Positions 49,830 through 59,153 of a DNA stretch of 64,000 nt are shown one piece after another. The stretch lies in NCBI RefSeq assembly GCF_000178155.2, contig NZ_ADKM02000122.1, forward strand, positions 124,001-188,000, read 5' to 3'. A program made the position numbers and the translations under genes. Below the pieces are notes generated by a model. It did not search any database. It was not told the origin of the DNA and saw nothing but the letters and a program-made list of their open reading frames with translations. This stretch comes from Hominimerdicola alba 8. Its GTDB lineage: Bacteria > Bacillota > Clostridia > Oscillospirales > Ruminococcaceae. Position 1 is the first letter of the stretch, and the number at the start of each line of letters is the position of its first letter.

Positions 49830-52793
49830 ATGAGCAAGATCTATGATCTGGGTATCGACGTTGGTTCGACAACTGTCAAGACCGTTATTGTAGATGACGG
49901 TGAGTTTATATATAACAGATACGAACGGCATTTTTCACGTGTCCGTGAAACTGTGGCAGAACAGCTTAAGCTGATCCGCAAGAGTTATCCTGATGATAAA
50001 TTTCGTATCGCCATAACAGGTTCTGCGGGGCTTGGTATTGCCGAAGCCTGCGGAATACCTTTCGTACAGGAGGTGTTTTCGGCATTCGTTGCTGTAAACA
50101 AGACTTATCCTGATGCTGATGTTGTGATCGAACTTGGCGGTGAAGATGCGAAGATAATTTTCCTGACAGGCGGCGTTGAACAGCGTATGAACGGTTCATG
50201 TGCCGGCGGTACAGGCGCATTTATCGATCAGATGGCAGGTCTGCTGGGTGTTACCCCTGATGATATGAACGATCTGGCAATGAAAGCTGAAAAGACCTAC
50301 CCGATAGCTTCGCGCTGCGGCGTTTTTGCAAAGTCTGATATCCAGCCGCTGCTCAATCAGGGTGCCAAAAAGGAGGATATATCAGCTTCGATATTCCAAG
50401 CTGTTGTCGATCAGACTGTTTCAGGTCTGGCACAGGGCAGAAAGATCGAAGGCAAAGTGCTGTTTCTCGGCGGACCGCTCACATATCTCAGTGCGCTTCG
50501 CGAAACTTTCAAAAAGACACTTTCTCTGGAAGACGATAAGGCTATCCTGCCTGAAAGGTCTTCATGTTATATAGCTTACGGCGCTGCGCTCCATGCACAT
50601 GATCTTGGCGAAGAAGTCACAATTGATGAAGCACTCGGCAAGATAGCCAATGAAAAGACAAATGACAATATCGTTGTCGGCAGAAGGCTGTTTGAATCTC
50701 AGGATGATTATGCCGAGTTCATAGAACGCCACAAGAAATCCGATCTTAAGTATGAAGATATAATGACCTATGAGGGCGATGCTTATCTTGGTATCGACGC
50801 AGGTTCTACTACAACAAAGCTGGTACTCATAACTCCTGAGGGCAAGCTGCTGTATCAGCACTACTGCTCAAATCAGGGTCAGCCGCTGGATATCATCGCA
50901 TCTAAGCTGAAAGATATCTACAGACTGGCAGGTAAAAAACTGAATATCAAGGCTTCCGCAGTAACGGGTTACGGTGAGGAACTTATCAAGGCAGGACTTG
51001 GTGTCGATTACGGCATCGTTGAAACAGTCGCGCATTATAAAGCGGCAGCTTATTTCTGCCCTGATGTTGACTTTATCATCGATATAGGCGGTCAGGATAT
51101 CAAGTGTTTCAAGATAAAAAATAATGCTATCGACAGTATCATGCTGAACGAGGCTTGTTCTTCGGGATGTGGTTCGTTTATTCAGACATTCGCAGGTGCG
51201 ATGGGCTACGATATTGCCAATTTCGCTCAGCTTGGTCTTTTCGCAAAAGCACCTGTCGAACTCGGTTCGCGCTGTACTGTTTTTATGAACAGCTCTGTAA
51301 AACAGGCTCAGAAAGATGGTGCTACCGTTGAGGATATCTCCGCCGGTCTGTCAGCATCTATAATCAAGAATGCTGTCTATAAAGTTATCAGAGCAAAGTC
51401 CATCGATGAACTTGGTAAAAATATCGTAGTACAGGGCGGCACTTTCCTGAATGACGCTGTACTGCGCTCTTTTGAGCAGGAACTTGGCAGAAATGTTATC
51501 CGCCCCGCAATTGCCGGTCTGATGGGCGCGCTGGGCTGTGCCCTTTTTGCTAAGGAAAAATCAGCAGGTTCGCTGACAACTTCGGGACTTATAACCAAAG
51601 ATGAACTTGATAATTTCACATACACCAGCCGCGCAGTACAGTGCGGCGGATGCGGTGCGCACTGCAATCTGACAGTGATACGCTTCAGCGACGGTCACCG
51701 TTTTATTTCAGGTAACCGCTGTGAAAAAGGTGCAGGCATCAAGATAACCGACCGCACTGAAAACATGATAGAATACAAATACAACTATATCAAGGAACTG
51801 GAAGAGAAAAAGCCTCGCATGAAACCTGTCGCCAGAGTAGGTCTGCCGCTGTGTCTTTCATATTACGACCTTATGCCGTTCTTTGCACAGCTTTTCATTG
51901 ATCTGGGATTTGAAGTCGTATTCTCGGAGGAGTCTACAAGGGCGACCTACTACAAAGGTCAGCAGACCATACCATCTGATACTGTCTGCTATCCTGCAAA
52001 GCTGGCACACGGTCATATCGAAAGTCTGCTGGAAAAGGGTGTTGACTTCATATTTTACCCCTGCATGAGTTATAATATAGACGAGGGTGGTTCTGACAAC
52101 CACTATAATTGTCCTGTAGTTGCGTATTATCCTGAACTACTTAAAGCTAACAACGATAAGCTGACAGAAGATAATTTCTTGGCGCCTTACATAGACTTGA
52201 ACAATAAGAGTCATGTGGCTAAGGTCATGGCGAAAACATTGAAAAAATACGGCATAACCGCCAAGCAGGTCATGGCTCTGCTGAACAGGGCATATTCGTC
52301 ACAGCTTGACTTCCGCCGCGATATAAAGGGCAAGGCGCAGGAGATAATGCGTGAAGCAAGGCGCAAGGGTCAGAAAATAATAGTTGTGGCTGGCAGACCT
52401 TACCACATCGATCCCGAAATAAATCACGGCATACATAAGCTGATAGCATCGCTCGGCTTTGCTGTCATTACTGAGGACAGTGTTGCAAGTCTGGTCGATA
52501 CTCCCGCACTCGATGTGCTTAATCAGTGGACTTATCATTCAAGACTTTATCGTGCCGCGAAGTATGTTTGTGAACATGATGACATGCAGCTTGTTCAGCT
52601 GGTCAGCTTTGGCTGCGGCATCGATGCTGTCACTACTGACGAAGTAAGGGCTATACTGGAAGAACAGGGAAAGCTCTACACTCAGCTCAAGATCGACGAG
52701 ATAACCAATCTCGGCGCAGCAAAGATAAGGCTGCGTTCACTGGCGGCGGCACTTGAAGAAAAAGACGCTCAGCTTGCCGCTAAAAGAGCATAG
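49830..52793 (+). CDS. double-domain 2-hydroxyacyl-CoA dehydratase activase-like protein
   Basis: The 987-residue protein holds two BcrA/BadF/HgdC-type ASKHA ATPase domains. Domain 1 (about 4-255): GIDVGSTTVKTV, NGSCAGGTGAF and SRCGVFAKSD. Domain 2 (about 318-565): GIDAGSTTTKLV, NEACSSGCGSF and SRCTVFMNSS. Each has the Cys pair that bridges a 4Fe-4S cluster in HgdC dimers, so one chain may mimic the dimer. Then come a Cys-rich segment (CGGCGAHC, about 606-613) and a DUF2229-like region (about 660-980) with DTVCYPAKLAHGH. Related large proteins are widespread in anaerobes with unknown substrate. GGAGG precedes ATG. Confidence 0.88.
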   Translation: MSKIYDLGIDVGSTTVKTVIVDDGEFIYNRYERHFSRVRETVAEQLKLIRKSYPDDKFRIAITGSAGLGIAEACGIPFVQEVFSAFVAVNKTYPDADVVIELGGEDAKIIFLTGGVEQRMNGSCAGGTGAFIDQMAGLLGVTPDDMNDLAMKAEKTYPIASRCGVFAKSDIQPLLNQGAKKEDISASIFQAVVDQTVSGLAQGRKIEGKVLFLGGPLTYLSALRETFKKTLSLEDDKAILPERSSCYIAYGAALHAHDLGEEVTIDEALGKIANEKTNDNIVVGRRLFESQDDYAEFIERHKKSDLKYEDIMTYEGDAYLGIDAGSTTTKLVLITPEGKLLYQHYCSNQGQPLDIIASKLKDIYRLAGKKLNIKASAVTGYGEELIKAGLGVDYGIVETVAHYKAAAYFCPDVDFIIDIGGQDIKCFKIKNNAIDSIMLNEACSSGCGSFIQTFAGAMGYDIANFAQLGLFAKAPVELGSRCTVFMNSSVKQAQKDGATVEDISAGLSASIIKNAVYKVIRAKSIDELGKNIVVQGGTFLNDAVLRSFEQELGRNVIRPAIAGLMGALGCALFAKEKSAGSLTTSGLITKDELDNFTYTSRAVQCGGCGAHCNLTVIRFSDGHRFISGNRCEKGAGIKITDRTENMIEYKYNYIKELEEKKPRMKPVARVGLPLCLSYYDLMPFFAQLFIDLGFEVVFSEESTRATYYKGQQTIPSDTVCYPAKLAHGHIESLLEKGVDFIFYPCMSYNIDEGGSDNHYNCPVVAYYPELLKANNDKLTEDNFLAPYIDLNNKSHVAKVMAKTLKKYGITAKQVMALLNRAYSSQLDFRRDIKGKAQEIMREARRKGQKIIVVAGRPYHIDPEINHGIHKLIASLGFAVITEDSVASLVDTPALDVLNQWTYHSRLYRAAKYVCEHDDMQLVQLVSFGCGIDAVTTDEVRAILEEQGKLYTQLKIDEITNLGAAKIRLRSLAAALEEKDAQLAAKRA

Positions 52794-52812
52794 ATAATTC
52801 GGAGGAATAGAA

Positions 52813-54087
52813 ATGTCTGAAACGACTAACACATGTAATATACCCCATTCAGGCTCTGACAGAGTAAAAAAGTCATATTTTGACAAATCCAAAAAAGCTG
52901 ACTATCTTGTGCTGGTACCCGATATGCTGCCTATTCATTTTAAGCTGATAATGGCTATTTATGAACAGTACGGTTATCGTATGGAACTTTTGCAGACCTC
53001 CACAAGAAGCGTTATCGACGAGGGTCTGAAAAATGTCCATAACGATACTTGCTACCCCGCACTGCTTGTTATAGGTCAGTTTCTTGACGCACTAAACAGC
53101 GGCAAGTATGACCCTGACCATACAGCACTTCTTATCTCACAGACAGGCGGCGGCTGCAGAGCCTCTAATTATATCCATCTGCTGAGAAAAGCGCTTTCTT
53201 CAACATATCCTCAGGTGCCTGTGCTTTCACTTAATTTCAGTGGACTGGAAAAAGATGCTTCGATAGAAGTTTCGCCCACCATCGCACTGAAACTGATATA
53301 TGCTGTGCTTTACGGTGATATGCTCATGCTGCTGTACAACCAGTGCAAACCTTATGAGATAACCGAAAATTCCACTGATGAACTGCTGGCAAGATGGCAG
53401 CATCGTCTTGGCAAACTGTTCCATACAAAGCGCGATTATATGTCTACTGCAAGGATATACCGCGCCATGCTCAAAGATTTTGCAGCACTGCCGAGAACTA
53501 AAGTAAAGAAGCCGAAGGTCGGTATAGTAGGGGAGATATATGTCAAGTATTCTCCTTTGGCTAACAATCATCTTAACGAATTTCTTCTCAGCGAGGGCTG
53601 CGAACCTAACGTTCCCGGACTGCTTGACTTTGTTATGTACTGCGCATCTGACGCTGTAAACGACAGCAAACTTTATAATAACAGAAGCAAGAAGACTCTT
53701 ATTTACGGCATCGGTTATGATGTGCTGTACAAATTCCAGAAACAGCAGATAAAGATAATCAACGAGCATGGAGTGTTCCAGCCTCCGCATGATTTTGAGC
53801 ATCTTCGCGCCTGCGCTGACAAATATATCAATCAGGGCGTAAAGATGGGTGAAGGCTGGCTTATAACAGCTGAGATGGCGGCACTTGCTGAAACAGGCAC
53901 GAAGAATATCATATGCACTCAGCCCTTTGGCTGTCTGCCAAATCACATAGTTGCAAAAGGAAGTGCGCGTGTGATCAAAAAGGCTTATCCTGATGCGAAT
54001 ATTGTTGCAATAGACTATGATCCCGGTGCTACCAAAGTCAATCAGGAAAACAGAATAAAGCTGATGCTTGCAAATGCTGTAATATAA
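52813..54087 (+). CDS. 2-hydroxyacyl-CoA dehydratase-like subunit (HgdB-related)
   Basis: The 424-residue protein carries conserved cysteines in HNDTCYPALLVIGQF, TGGGCRASNY and TQPFGCLPNH, a pattern for binding a 4Fe-4S cluster as in the HgdB/DUF2229-type dehydratase fold. It begins 19 bases after the activase stop and is co-transcribed. In many Clostridia the two parts form one protein of about 1,400 residues; here they are two genes. Reaction unknown: a radical or reductive dehydration, or reductive activation of another substrate. Terminator follows. Confidence 0.85.
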   Translation: MSETTNTCNIPHSGSDRVKKSYFDKSKKADYLVLVPDMLPIHFKLIMAIYEQYGYRMELLQTSTRSVIDEGLKNVHNDTCYPALLVIGQFLDALNSGKYDPDHTALLISQTGGGCRASNYIHLLRKALSSTYPQVPVLSLNFSGLEKDASIEVSPTIALKLIYAVLYGDMLMLLYNQCKPYEITENSTDELLARWQHRLGKLFHTKRDYMSTARIYRAMLKDFAALPRTKVKKPKVGIVGEIYVKYSPLANNHLNEFLLSEGCEPNVPGLLDFVMYCASDAVNDSKLYNNRSKKTLIYGIGYDVLYKFQKQQIKIINEHGVFQPPHDFEHLRACADKYINQGVKMGEGWLITAEMAALAETGTKNIICTQPFGCLPNHIVAKGSARVIKKAYPDANIVAIDYDPGATKVNQENRIKLMLANAVI

Positions 54088-54091
54088 TGGC

Positions 54092-54118
54092 AAAAGGCGG
54101 AGAGATCCGCCTTTTTTT
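54092..54118 (+). terminator. intrinsic terminator after the dehydratase-like gene
   Basis: AAAAGGCGGA (54092-54101) pairs with TCCGCCTTTT (54106-54115), loop GAGA, followed by T's. Confidence 0.92.
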
Positions 54119-54153
54119 AATTTGTGAAACTTATCAAAAAGTTAAAATAGCTA

Positions 54154-54182
54154 TTGCAATTGATTTCAAATTGTTGTATAAT
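54154..54182 (+). promoter_or_regulatory. promoter of the LacI-GGDEF gene
   Basis: TTGCAA (54154-54159), 17 bases, TATAAT (54177-54182), with TTGTTG before the -10. Confidence 0.82.
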
Positions 54183-54232
54183 ATAAGATATGGTTTTCCT
54201 TTAATTGTTTTTTTACGAGAGTAGGTGAACGC

Positions 54233-56137
54233 ATGAAAAGAAAAACGATAGCATTGTGTGTGACAGGTTTTGACTGGGAAAAGGAAAGTCGCATCGTTGA
54301 CGGTGTATGGCGCACCTGCCTTGATAAGGATATAAATCTGTTGATATTTGTCAATCTTCTGAGAAAACAGCCTGTCTATACCGAGCGACCATACTCAGAA
54401 AGCATACTTAACGGTGAATCTGAGATATTTGATCTTATAAATTATGATCTTGTAGACGGTGTGCTTATACTTGGTGACACTATGATCAGAGAAAGCATTA
54501 TTGACGAAGTTGCAGATCGCGCAGAAGCCAAGAATGTACCTGTGATAAACGTCGCTGATCCCGATCACCCACTGGATCACAATATCTTGCTGAGCGACCG
54601 TAATGCAATGGAATTATGCGTGCGTCATCTGGTTGAAGAACATGGGCTGACAAAAATAAATTTCATTGGCGGTTTCCCGGGAAATTATGAAACAGAGATA
54701 CGCCTTGCTGCATACAAAAAAGTTCTTGAAGAACATGGCATACCATTTGAAGAAAAACGTGTCGGTTATGGCAGGTTCTGGCGCAAGGCTTATGATGTGA
54801 CAGAGGATTTCCTTAAAGAAGGGGATCTGCCGGAAGCTATTGCCTGTGCCAGTGATATGATGGCTTTTTTCTGTATGGATTGCCTGAAATCTCATGGTTA
54901 CAGGATACCGGAAGATATTATTGTGACAGGTTTTGACGGCATAAAGGAAAGTGAGTTGTATTCGCCTACACTGACAACATCGCGCCATGCTTATGGCAGA
55001 GCGGGCGTTGAAGCAGTCAAAACACTGGAAAGGATCTGGGCTGGCGAAGAAGTCAGCAGAGATCTTTATGTTGAATCTGAACTTATCACCAGACAATCCT
55101 GTGGCTGTGTACCTAAAAAAGACAGGAATGAAGATTTCTATGGTGAGCAGATCGCTTTCCGTACCAGAAATCTGGAGTTCAACCATACCCTGATAGATAT
55201 GAATACCAGACTTGCAGCGGCTGAAAATTCGGAAGAACTTTTTGCTGACTGTATCTCAGGGGCAGACTTTTTTTATATGAAGAATCTGTATGTCTGTATT
55301 TCTTCTTACTTTGAAAAGAGTGAGGACGATGGTATCTCAGCGGATACAACGCGCATTGCGGAAGATATGGTCTGTATGCTCGACAGACAAGGCAAAGTCC
55401 CTGTCAGGACTGAATTCAGGTCTAAAGACCTTGTGCCCATCAAGAACTTTCTGGACGGTGAAAAGATGGTCTTTATGGCTTTTTCGCCGCTCTATTACCG
55501 AGATGATATAATGGGCTATCTGGCTTATGAACCCAGCTATGTAGGCGGTTCAGGCGACTTGTTCACCACATGGGTGCTGAATATCGCAAATAATGCAGGC
55601 AGCTTCTACATGAAAAATCAGCTGAAATATGTGGTGAAAAAACTGGAAAATCTGTATGTGCGTGATCCTCTGACAGAACTTTATAATCGTCGCGGAATGA
55701 ATAGCTTTGGTGAAGATCTGGTTGCTGATGCGGTAAGAAATAACAGTACTATCACAGTGTTTTCAGTAGATATTGATGACCTTAAGCCAATAAATGATAA
55801 TTACGGTCACCAAAGCGGCGATAACGCGATATGCAGGGCTGCACTTTCTATTAAAACTGCCATGCCTGATGAGAGCGTTTGTTGCAGAACAGGCGGCGAT
55901 GAGTTCGTGGTCATCAGTTCAAGACTTGAAAAGGGCATGGAAAAACAATATATCGAATCGATCGAAAAGGAACTAAACAGTTATAATAACGAGAGCGGCA
56001 TGCCTTATAAAGTATCATGCAGCTGTGGTTTTTACACTGTTGACGGAAGCAAGTTTGAAAGTCTGGAAAAGATGATAACCCTTGCCGATATTGAAATGTA
56101 TAAATCTAAAACTGCAAAAAAAGCAGGCAGATGTTAA
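54233..56137 (+). CDS. cytosolic LacI-type ligand-binding sensor fused to diguanylate cyclase
   Basis: The 634-residue protein starts directly with a periplasmic-binding-protein-like (LacI/GalR sensor) domain (about 1-285) with no helix-turn-helix, signal peptide or membrane helix. Examples: KTIALCVTGFDWEKESRIVDGV, DGVLILGD, GGFPGNYETEIRLAAYKK and IIVTGFDG. A middle region (about 295-460) looks GAF-like. The C-terminal GGDEF domain (about 470-630) is complete: DPLTELYNRRGMN, DIDDLKPINDNYGHQSGD and RTGGDEF (GGDEF 554-558). No RxxD inhibitory site precedes it. It should make c-di-GMP in response to a sugar-like ligand. GAGTAGGTGA precedes ATG. Confidence 0.9.
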   Translation: MKRKTIALCVTGFDWEKESRIVDGVWRTCLDKDINLLIFVNLLRKQPVYTERPYSESILNGESEIFDLINYDLVDGVLILGDTMIRESIIDEVADRAEAKNVPVINVADPDHPLDHNILLSDRNAMELCVRHLVEEHGLTKINFIGGFPGNYETEIRLAAYKKVLEEHGIPFEEKRVGYGRFWRKAYDVTEDFLKEGDLPEAIACASDMMAFFCMDCLKSHGYRIPEDIIVTGFDGIKESELYSPTLTTSRHAYGRAGVEAVKTLERIWAGEEVSRDLYVESELITRQSCGCVPKKDRNEDFYGEQIAFRTRNLEFNHTLIDMNTRLAAAENSEELFADCISGADFFYMKNLYVCISSYFEKSEDDGISADTTRIAEDMVCMLDRQGKVPVRTEFRSKDLVPIKNFLDGEKMVFMAFSPLYYRDDIMGYLAYEPSYVGGSGDLFTTWVLNIANNAGSFYMKNQLKYVVKKLENLYVRDPLTELYNRRGMNSFGEDLVADAVRNNSTITVFSVDIDDLKPINDNYGHQSGDNAICRAALSIKTAMPDESVCCRTGGDEFVVISSRLEKGMEKQYIESIEKELNSYNNESGMPYKVSCSCGFYTVDGSKFESLEKMITLADIEMYKSKTAKKAGRC

Positions 56138-56149
56138 GGAGTGTTTAAA

Positions 56150-56683
56150 ATGGAATTTCAGCAGCTTATCGAAAGCAGAAGAAGTGTTAGAAAATACGCT
56201 GACAGGGAAGTGACTCGTGAGCAGATTGAAGAGATCATAAAAGCAGCTCAGCAGGCACCTTCATGGAAAAATCAGCAGACCAGCAAGTATTACTGTGTTC
56301 TTTCCAAAGAGAAGCGTGAGGCAGTCAGAACAACTTGTTTCCCGTCGTTCAATGAGCAGCGCTCTGTCAATGCAGCACTTATAGTAACTGCTTTTGAGAA
56401 GAACAATGTGGGCTTTAACGATGATGGTAAGCCTATAAACGAACTTGGTAACGGCTGGGGCTGCTATGACTTAGGTCTTCACAACATGCTTTTCCTTCTC
56501 AAAGCTAAAGAGATGGGGCTTGATACGCTGGTAATGGGTATAAGGGACGCACAGAAGCTTCGTGAGGTACTTGATATCCCTGAAAATGAGGAGATAGGAG
56601 CTGTGCTTGCTTTGGGTTATGCCGATGAAGAGCCTAAAAAGCCACGCCGCCGCGAACTTGATGATATAGCAAAATTTTATTGA
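56150..56683 (+). CDS. nitroreductase-family flavoprotein
   Basis: The 177-residue FMN-dependent NAD(P)H oxidoreductase begins FQQLIESRRSVRKYADREV (FMN phosphate-binding Arg cluster), with QQAPSWKNQQTSK and GWGCYDLGLHNMLFLLKAKEMGLDTLVMG. Acceptors may be quinones, nitro compounds or flavins. AAGGAGTG precedes ATG 56150, 13 bases after the GGDEF gene, so probably co-transcribed with it. Confidence 0.9.
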   Translation: MEFQQLIESRRSVRKYADREVTREQIEEIIKAAQQAPSWKNQQTSKYYCVLSKEKREAVRTTCFPSFNEQRSVNAALIVTAFEKNNVGFNDDGKPINELGNGWGCYDLGLHNMLFLLKAKEMGLDTLVMGIRDAQKLREVLDIPENEEIGAVLALGYADEEPKKPRRRELDDIAKFY

Positions 56684-56688
56684 TACAG

Positions 56689-56714
56689 AAAGTCGTGTGC
56701 GCCCGACTTTTTTG
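56689..56714 (+). terminator. intrinsic terminator after nitroreductase
   Basis: AAAGTCG (56689-56695) pairs with CGACTTT (56704-56710), followed by further T's. Confidence 0.87.
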
Positions 56715-56755
56715 TTTGCTTGTCTGAAAATCGGGTGAAGATTTGGTTAAAATGG

Positions 56756-56784
56756 TTGCATTGAATGATAAAATGTGGTATACT
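56756..56784 (+). promoter_or_regulatory. promoter of the cell-wall repeat protein gene
   Basis: TTGCAT (56756-56761), 17 bases, TATACT (56779-56784), with TGG extension. Confidence 0.78.
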
Positions 56785-56820
56785 ATTAAGGTAATATTTT
56801 AGGAAAGGAATTGTCCCTGC

Positions 56821-59076
56821 ATGAGTACCAATGGCTTGGAAAATGGATTTATCCGTGATAAGACCCGCAGGATAGCGCATTACAGAAGTGTCAGAAATAC
56901 TATCGCGGCACTTGTCAGCACAGCTGTCGTGGGACTTTGTTTCACAGGCTATCTGGTGTATCAGTCGTTCTATTCTGTCGGCTGGCATACCCATGCGGAG
57001 GGCACTTATTATATTTCCCCTGAAACTAATGAGCGTGTGACAGGTTATCAGATAATCGACAATTCCTGTTACCTTTTTGATGATAACGGTATAATATTGC
57101 CTCCGGGCTGGCACGATTTTCGTGGTGACACCTATTATATCGGCAGTGATGGCATAATACAGCGCGGCACAGTCGAGGTCGATGGGGTAAAATATTACTT
57201 CTCCACTGAATCAGGTGTTTTCAGAACAGGGCTGGTAAACATTAATGGTGACGAATATTACTTTGATGAACACGGCTTCCCAAGTTCAGGTTTTTCGGGA
57301 AATTCATATTTCGATGACAACGGCAAACAGTATCGCGGCTGGGTGAATGTGGGCGGCTCTCAGTATTATTTCAAGAGTGACGGCGAAATGGCTGTCGGCT
57401 TCTATGAGATAGAGGGCGAAGTATATTATTTCGACAGCGACGGTAAAATGGCTAACGATTGGAAAGTCATAAGCGGCGAGCGCTATCTTTTCAATGAAAA
57501 TGGCGTTATGCACCGAGGTTGGATAGAAAAAGACGGCAATTATTTCTATGCTGACGATGAAACAGGCGCTTGTGTTAAAGGTTTTTATGAGATAGATGGC
57601 AATACCTACTATTTTGATGATAAGTCTGAGATGATAAAAAGCTGGAAGAAGATAGACGGTAACATGTACCATTTTTCTTCTGATGGCATAATGACAGTCG
57701 GCTGGTATGAGGAAAAGGACGCAAAGTTCTATTTCAATGAAAAGGGTCAGGCTGCGAAAGGCTTTGTTCTTATCGGTGAGGACTATTATTATTTCGATGA
57801 TGAGTACAAGCTAAAAGACGGCTGGCAGACCATAGATGGTTTGAAATACTATTTCGGACGCGGCGGTGTTGTCGCAAGCGGCTGGACTGAACTTCCGGGA
57901 AAAGAGCTTATACCTTACACTCAGGAACCTGTCATGCTGAAATACTATTTCTATCCTGAAACACATGAAGCTGCTTACGGCTGGGCTTCAATAGGCAGCG
58001 CCGCAGCTGATGTCAAGCTGTTCAAGAAAGATATGTCAGACCTGCGCAAATTTGCAAAACTTTCTGATGAAGATAAACGCGCACTGACAGGTGATGATAA
58101 GGTTCGTTATGACGAACTTGAAGAAAAGTACAAAGATGAAACGATCGGTAAATTCCAGAAAGATGTCTATGATAAATTCGGCAGTGAGGTGCTGGGTGAC
58201 TACTATTTTTACAGTGACTATACGCTGGCATACGGCTGGATAAAAGTTGGCGACTATCGCTTTCATTTTGACGAAGAAACAGGCAAAAAGACCATCGGCT
58301 GGGCAACTATTGACGGCAAGCGCTATTATTTCGGAGAAACAGGTGCAGCCTGCACAGGCGAGTTCAAGGGCAATGAAGAGAACTATGTTTTTTCGGCAGA
58401 CGGCGTGCTGTCTGATGGTATCGTAAAGCTGGACGGTCAGATAAAGTATAAAAAAGGCGATGAAGACTGGCTTACAGATTCGTTCCACACCGAAGAGGGC
58501 AAGACTTATTATTTTGACGAAGAAGGAAATGCTGCCATCGGGTGGACTGATATTTATGACAAGCGCTATTTCTTTGATGAAGAAGGCGTTATGAAAAAAG
58601 GCATCTACAATGATGACGGCAAGATATACTACCTGAGTGAAGATGGCGCAGTATCCAACAAATGGGTCAATTTTGACAACAACAAGACCTACTATTTCGG
58701 TGCCGATCATACTGCTTCAAAGGGGTGGAACAAGATCGGCGGTATCGACTATTATTTTGGTGATGACTGCACATTGCAGGAAGGCTGGAAGACCATAGAA
58801 GATAAGCGATATTACCTCGAACACGGAGTTATGGTGAAAGGTCCGATCAACTATAATGGTGAATACTACATTGTTGGAGAAAACGGATATCTTACAGAAG
58901 GCTGGGTAAGCTGGAGCGGTGATAAGTACTATGCTCTCAGCGGCGGAAAAGTTGCTATCGGCTGGCTCGATATCGATGGCAAGCAGTATTATTTCGATTA
59001 TGACGGTGTCATGCTCAGCGATGCTGAGATAGACGGCATTAAACTCGGTGCAGATGGTGCAGCTGTGATAGAGTAG
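56821..59076 (+). CDS. membrane-anchored protein of cell-wall-binding repeats
   Basis: The 751-residue protein has a basic cytosolic tail, one membrane helix (about 27-50, TIAALVSTAVVGLCFTGYLVY) without clear signal peptidase site, then more than 20 repeats of about 20 residues of the choline/glucan-binding type (G[WF]..I[DG]G..YYF...G...). One non-repeat helical insertion occurs at about 395-450 (LRKFAKLSDEDKRAL and similar). No catalytic domain is visible. Repeats of this kind bind choline, glucan or other wall polymers; the ligand here is unknown. GGAAAGGAA precedes ATG. A terminator follows. Confidence 0.88.
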   Translation: MSTNGLENGFIRDKTRRIAHYRSVRNTIAALVSTAVVGLCFTGYLVYQSFYSVGWHTHAEGTYYISPETNERVTGYQIIDNSCYLFDDNGIILPPGWHDFRGDTYYIGSDGIIQRGTVEVDGVKYYFSTESGVFRTGLVNINGDEYYFDEHGFPSSGFSGNSYFDDNGKQYRGWVNVGGSQYYFKSDGEMAVGFYEIEGEVYYFDSDGKMANDWKVISGERYLFNENGVMHRGWIEKDGNYFYADDETGACVKGFYEIDGNTYYFDDKSEMIKSWKKIDGNMYHFSSDGIMTVGWYEEKDAKFYFNEKGQAAKGFVLIGEDYYYFDDEYKLKDGWQTIDGLKYYFGRGGVVASGWTELPGKELIPYTQEPVMLKYYFYPETHEAAYGWASIGSAAADVKLFKKDMSDLRKFAKLSDEDKRALTGDDKVRYDELEEKYKDETIGKFQKDVYDKFGSEVLGDYYFYSDYTLAYGWIKVGDYRFHFDEETGKKTIGWATIDGKRYYFGETGAACTGEFKGNEENYVFSADGVLSDGIVKLDGQIKYKKGDEDWLTDSFHTEEGKTYYFDEEGNAAIGWTDIYDKRYFFDEEGVMKKGIYNDDGKIYYLSEDGAVSNKWVNFDNNKTYYFGADHTASKGWNKIGGIDYYFGDDCTLQEGWKTIEDKRYYLEHGVMVKGPINYNGEYYIVGENGYLTEGWVSWSGDKYYALSGGKVAIGWLDIDGKQYYFDYDGVMLSDAEIDGIKLGADGAAVIE

Positions 59077-59120
59077 ATAGTTTGATGTCCTTTCGTTTGC
59101 AGAATATCACTGTGAATAGA

Positions 59121-59150
59121 AAAAGCAGAGCTTTTATGCTCTGCTTTTTT
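59121..59150. terminator. bidirectional intrinsic terminator
   Basis: AAAAGCAGAGC (59121-59131) pairs with GCTCTGCTTTT (59138-59148). T's follow on the plus strand and, by symmetry, on the minus strand. It separates the convergent repeat-protein and rhodanese genes. Confidence 0.9.
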
Positions 59151-59153
59151 GAT

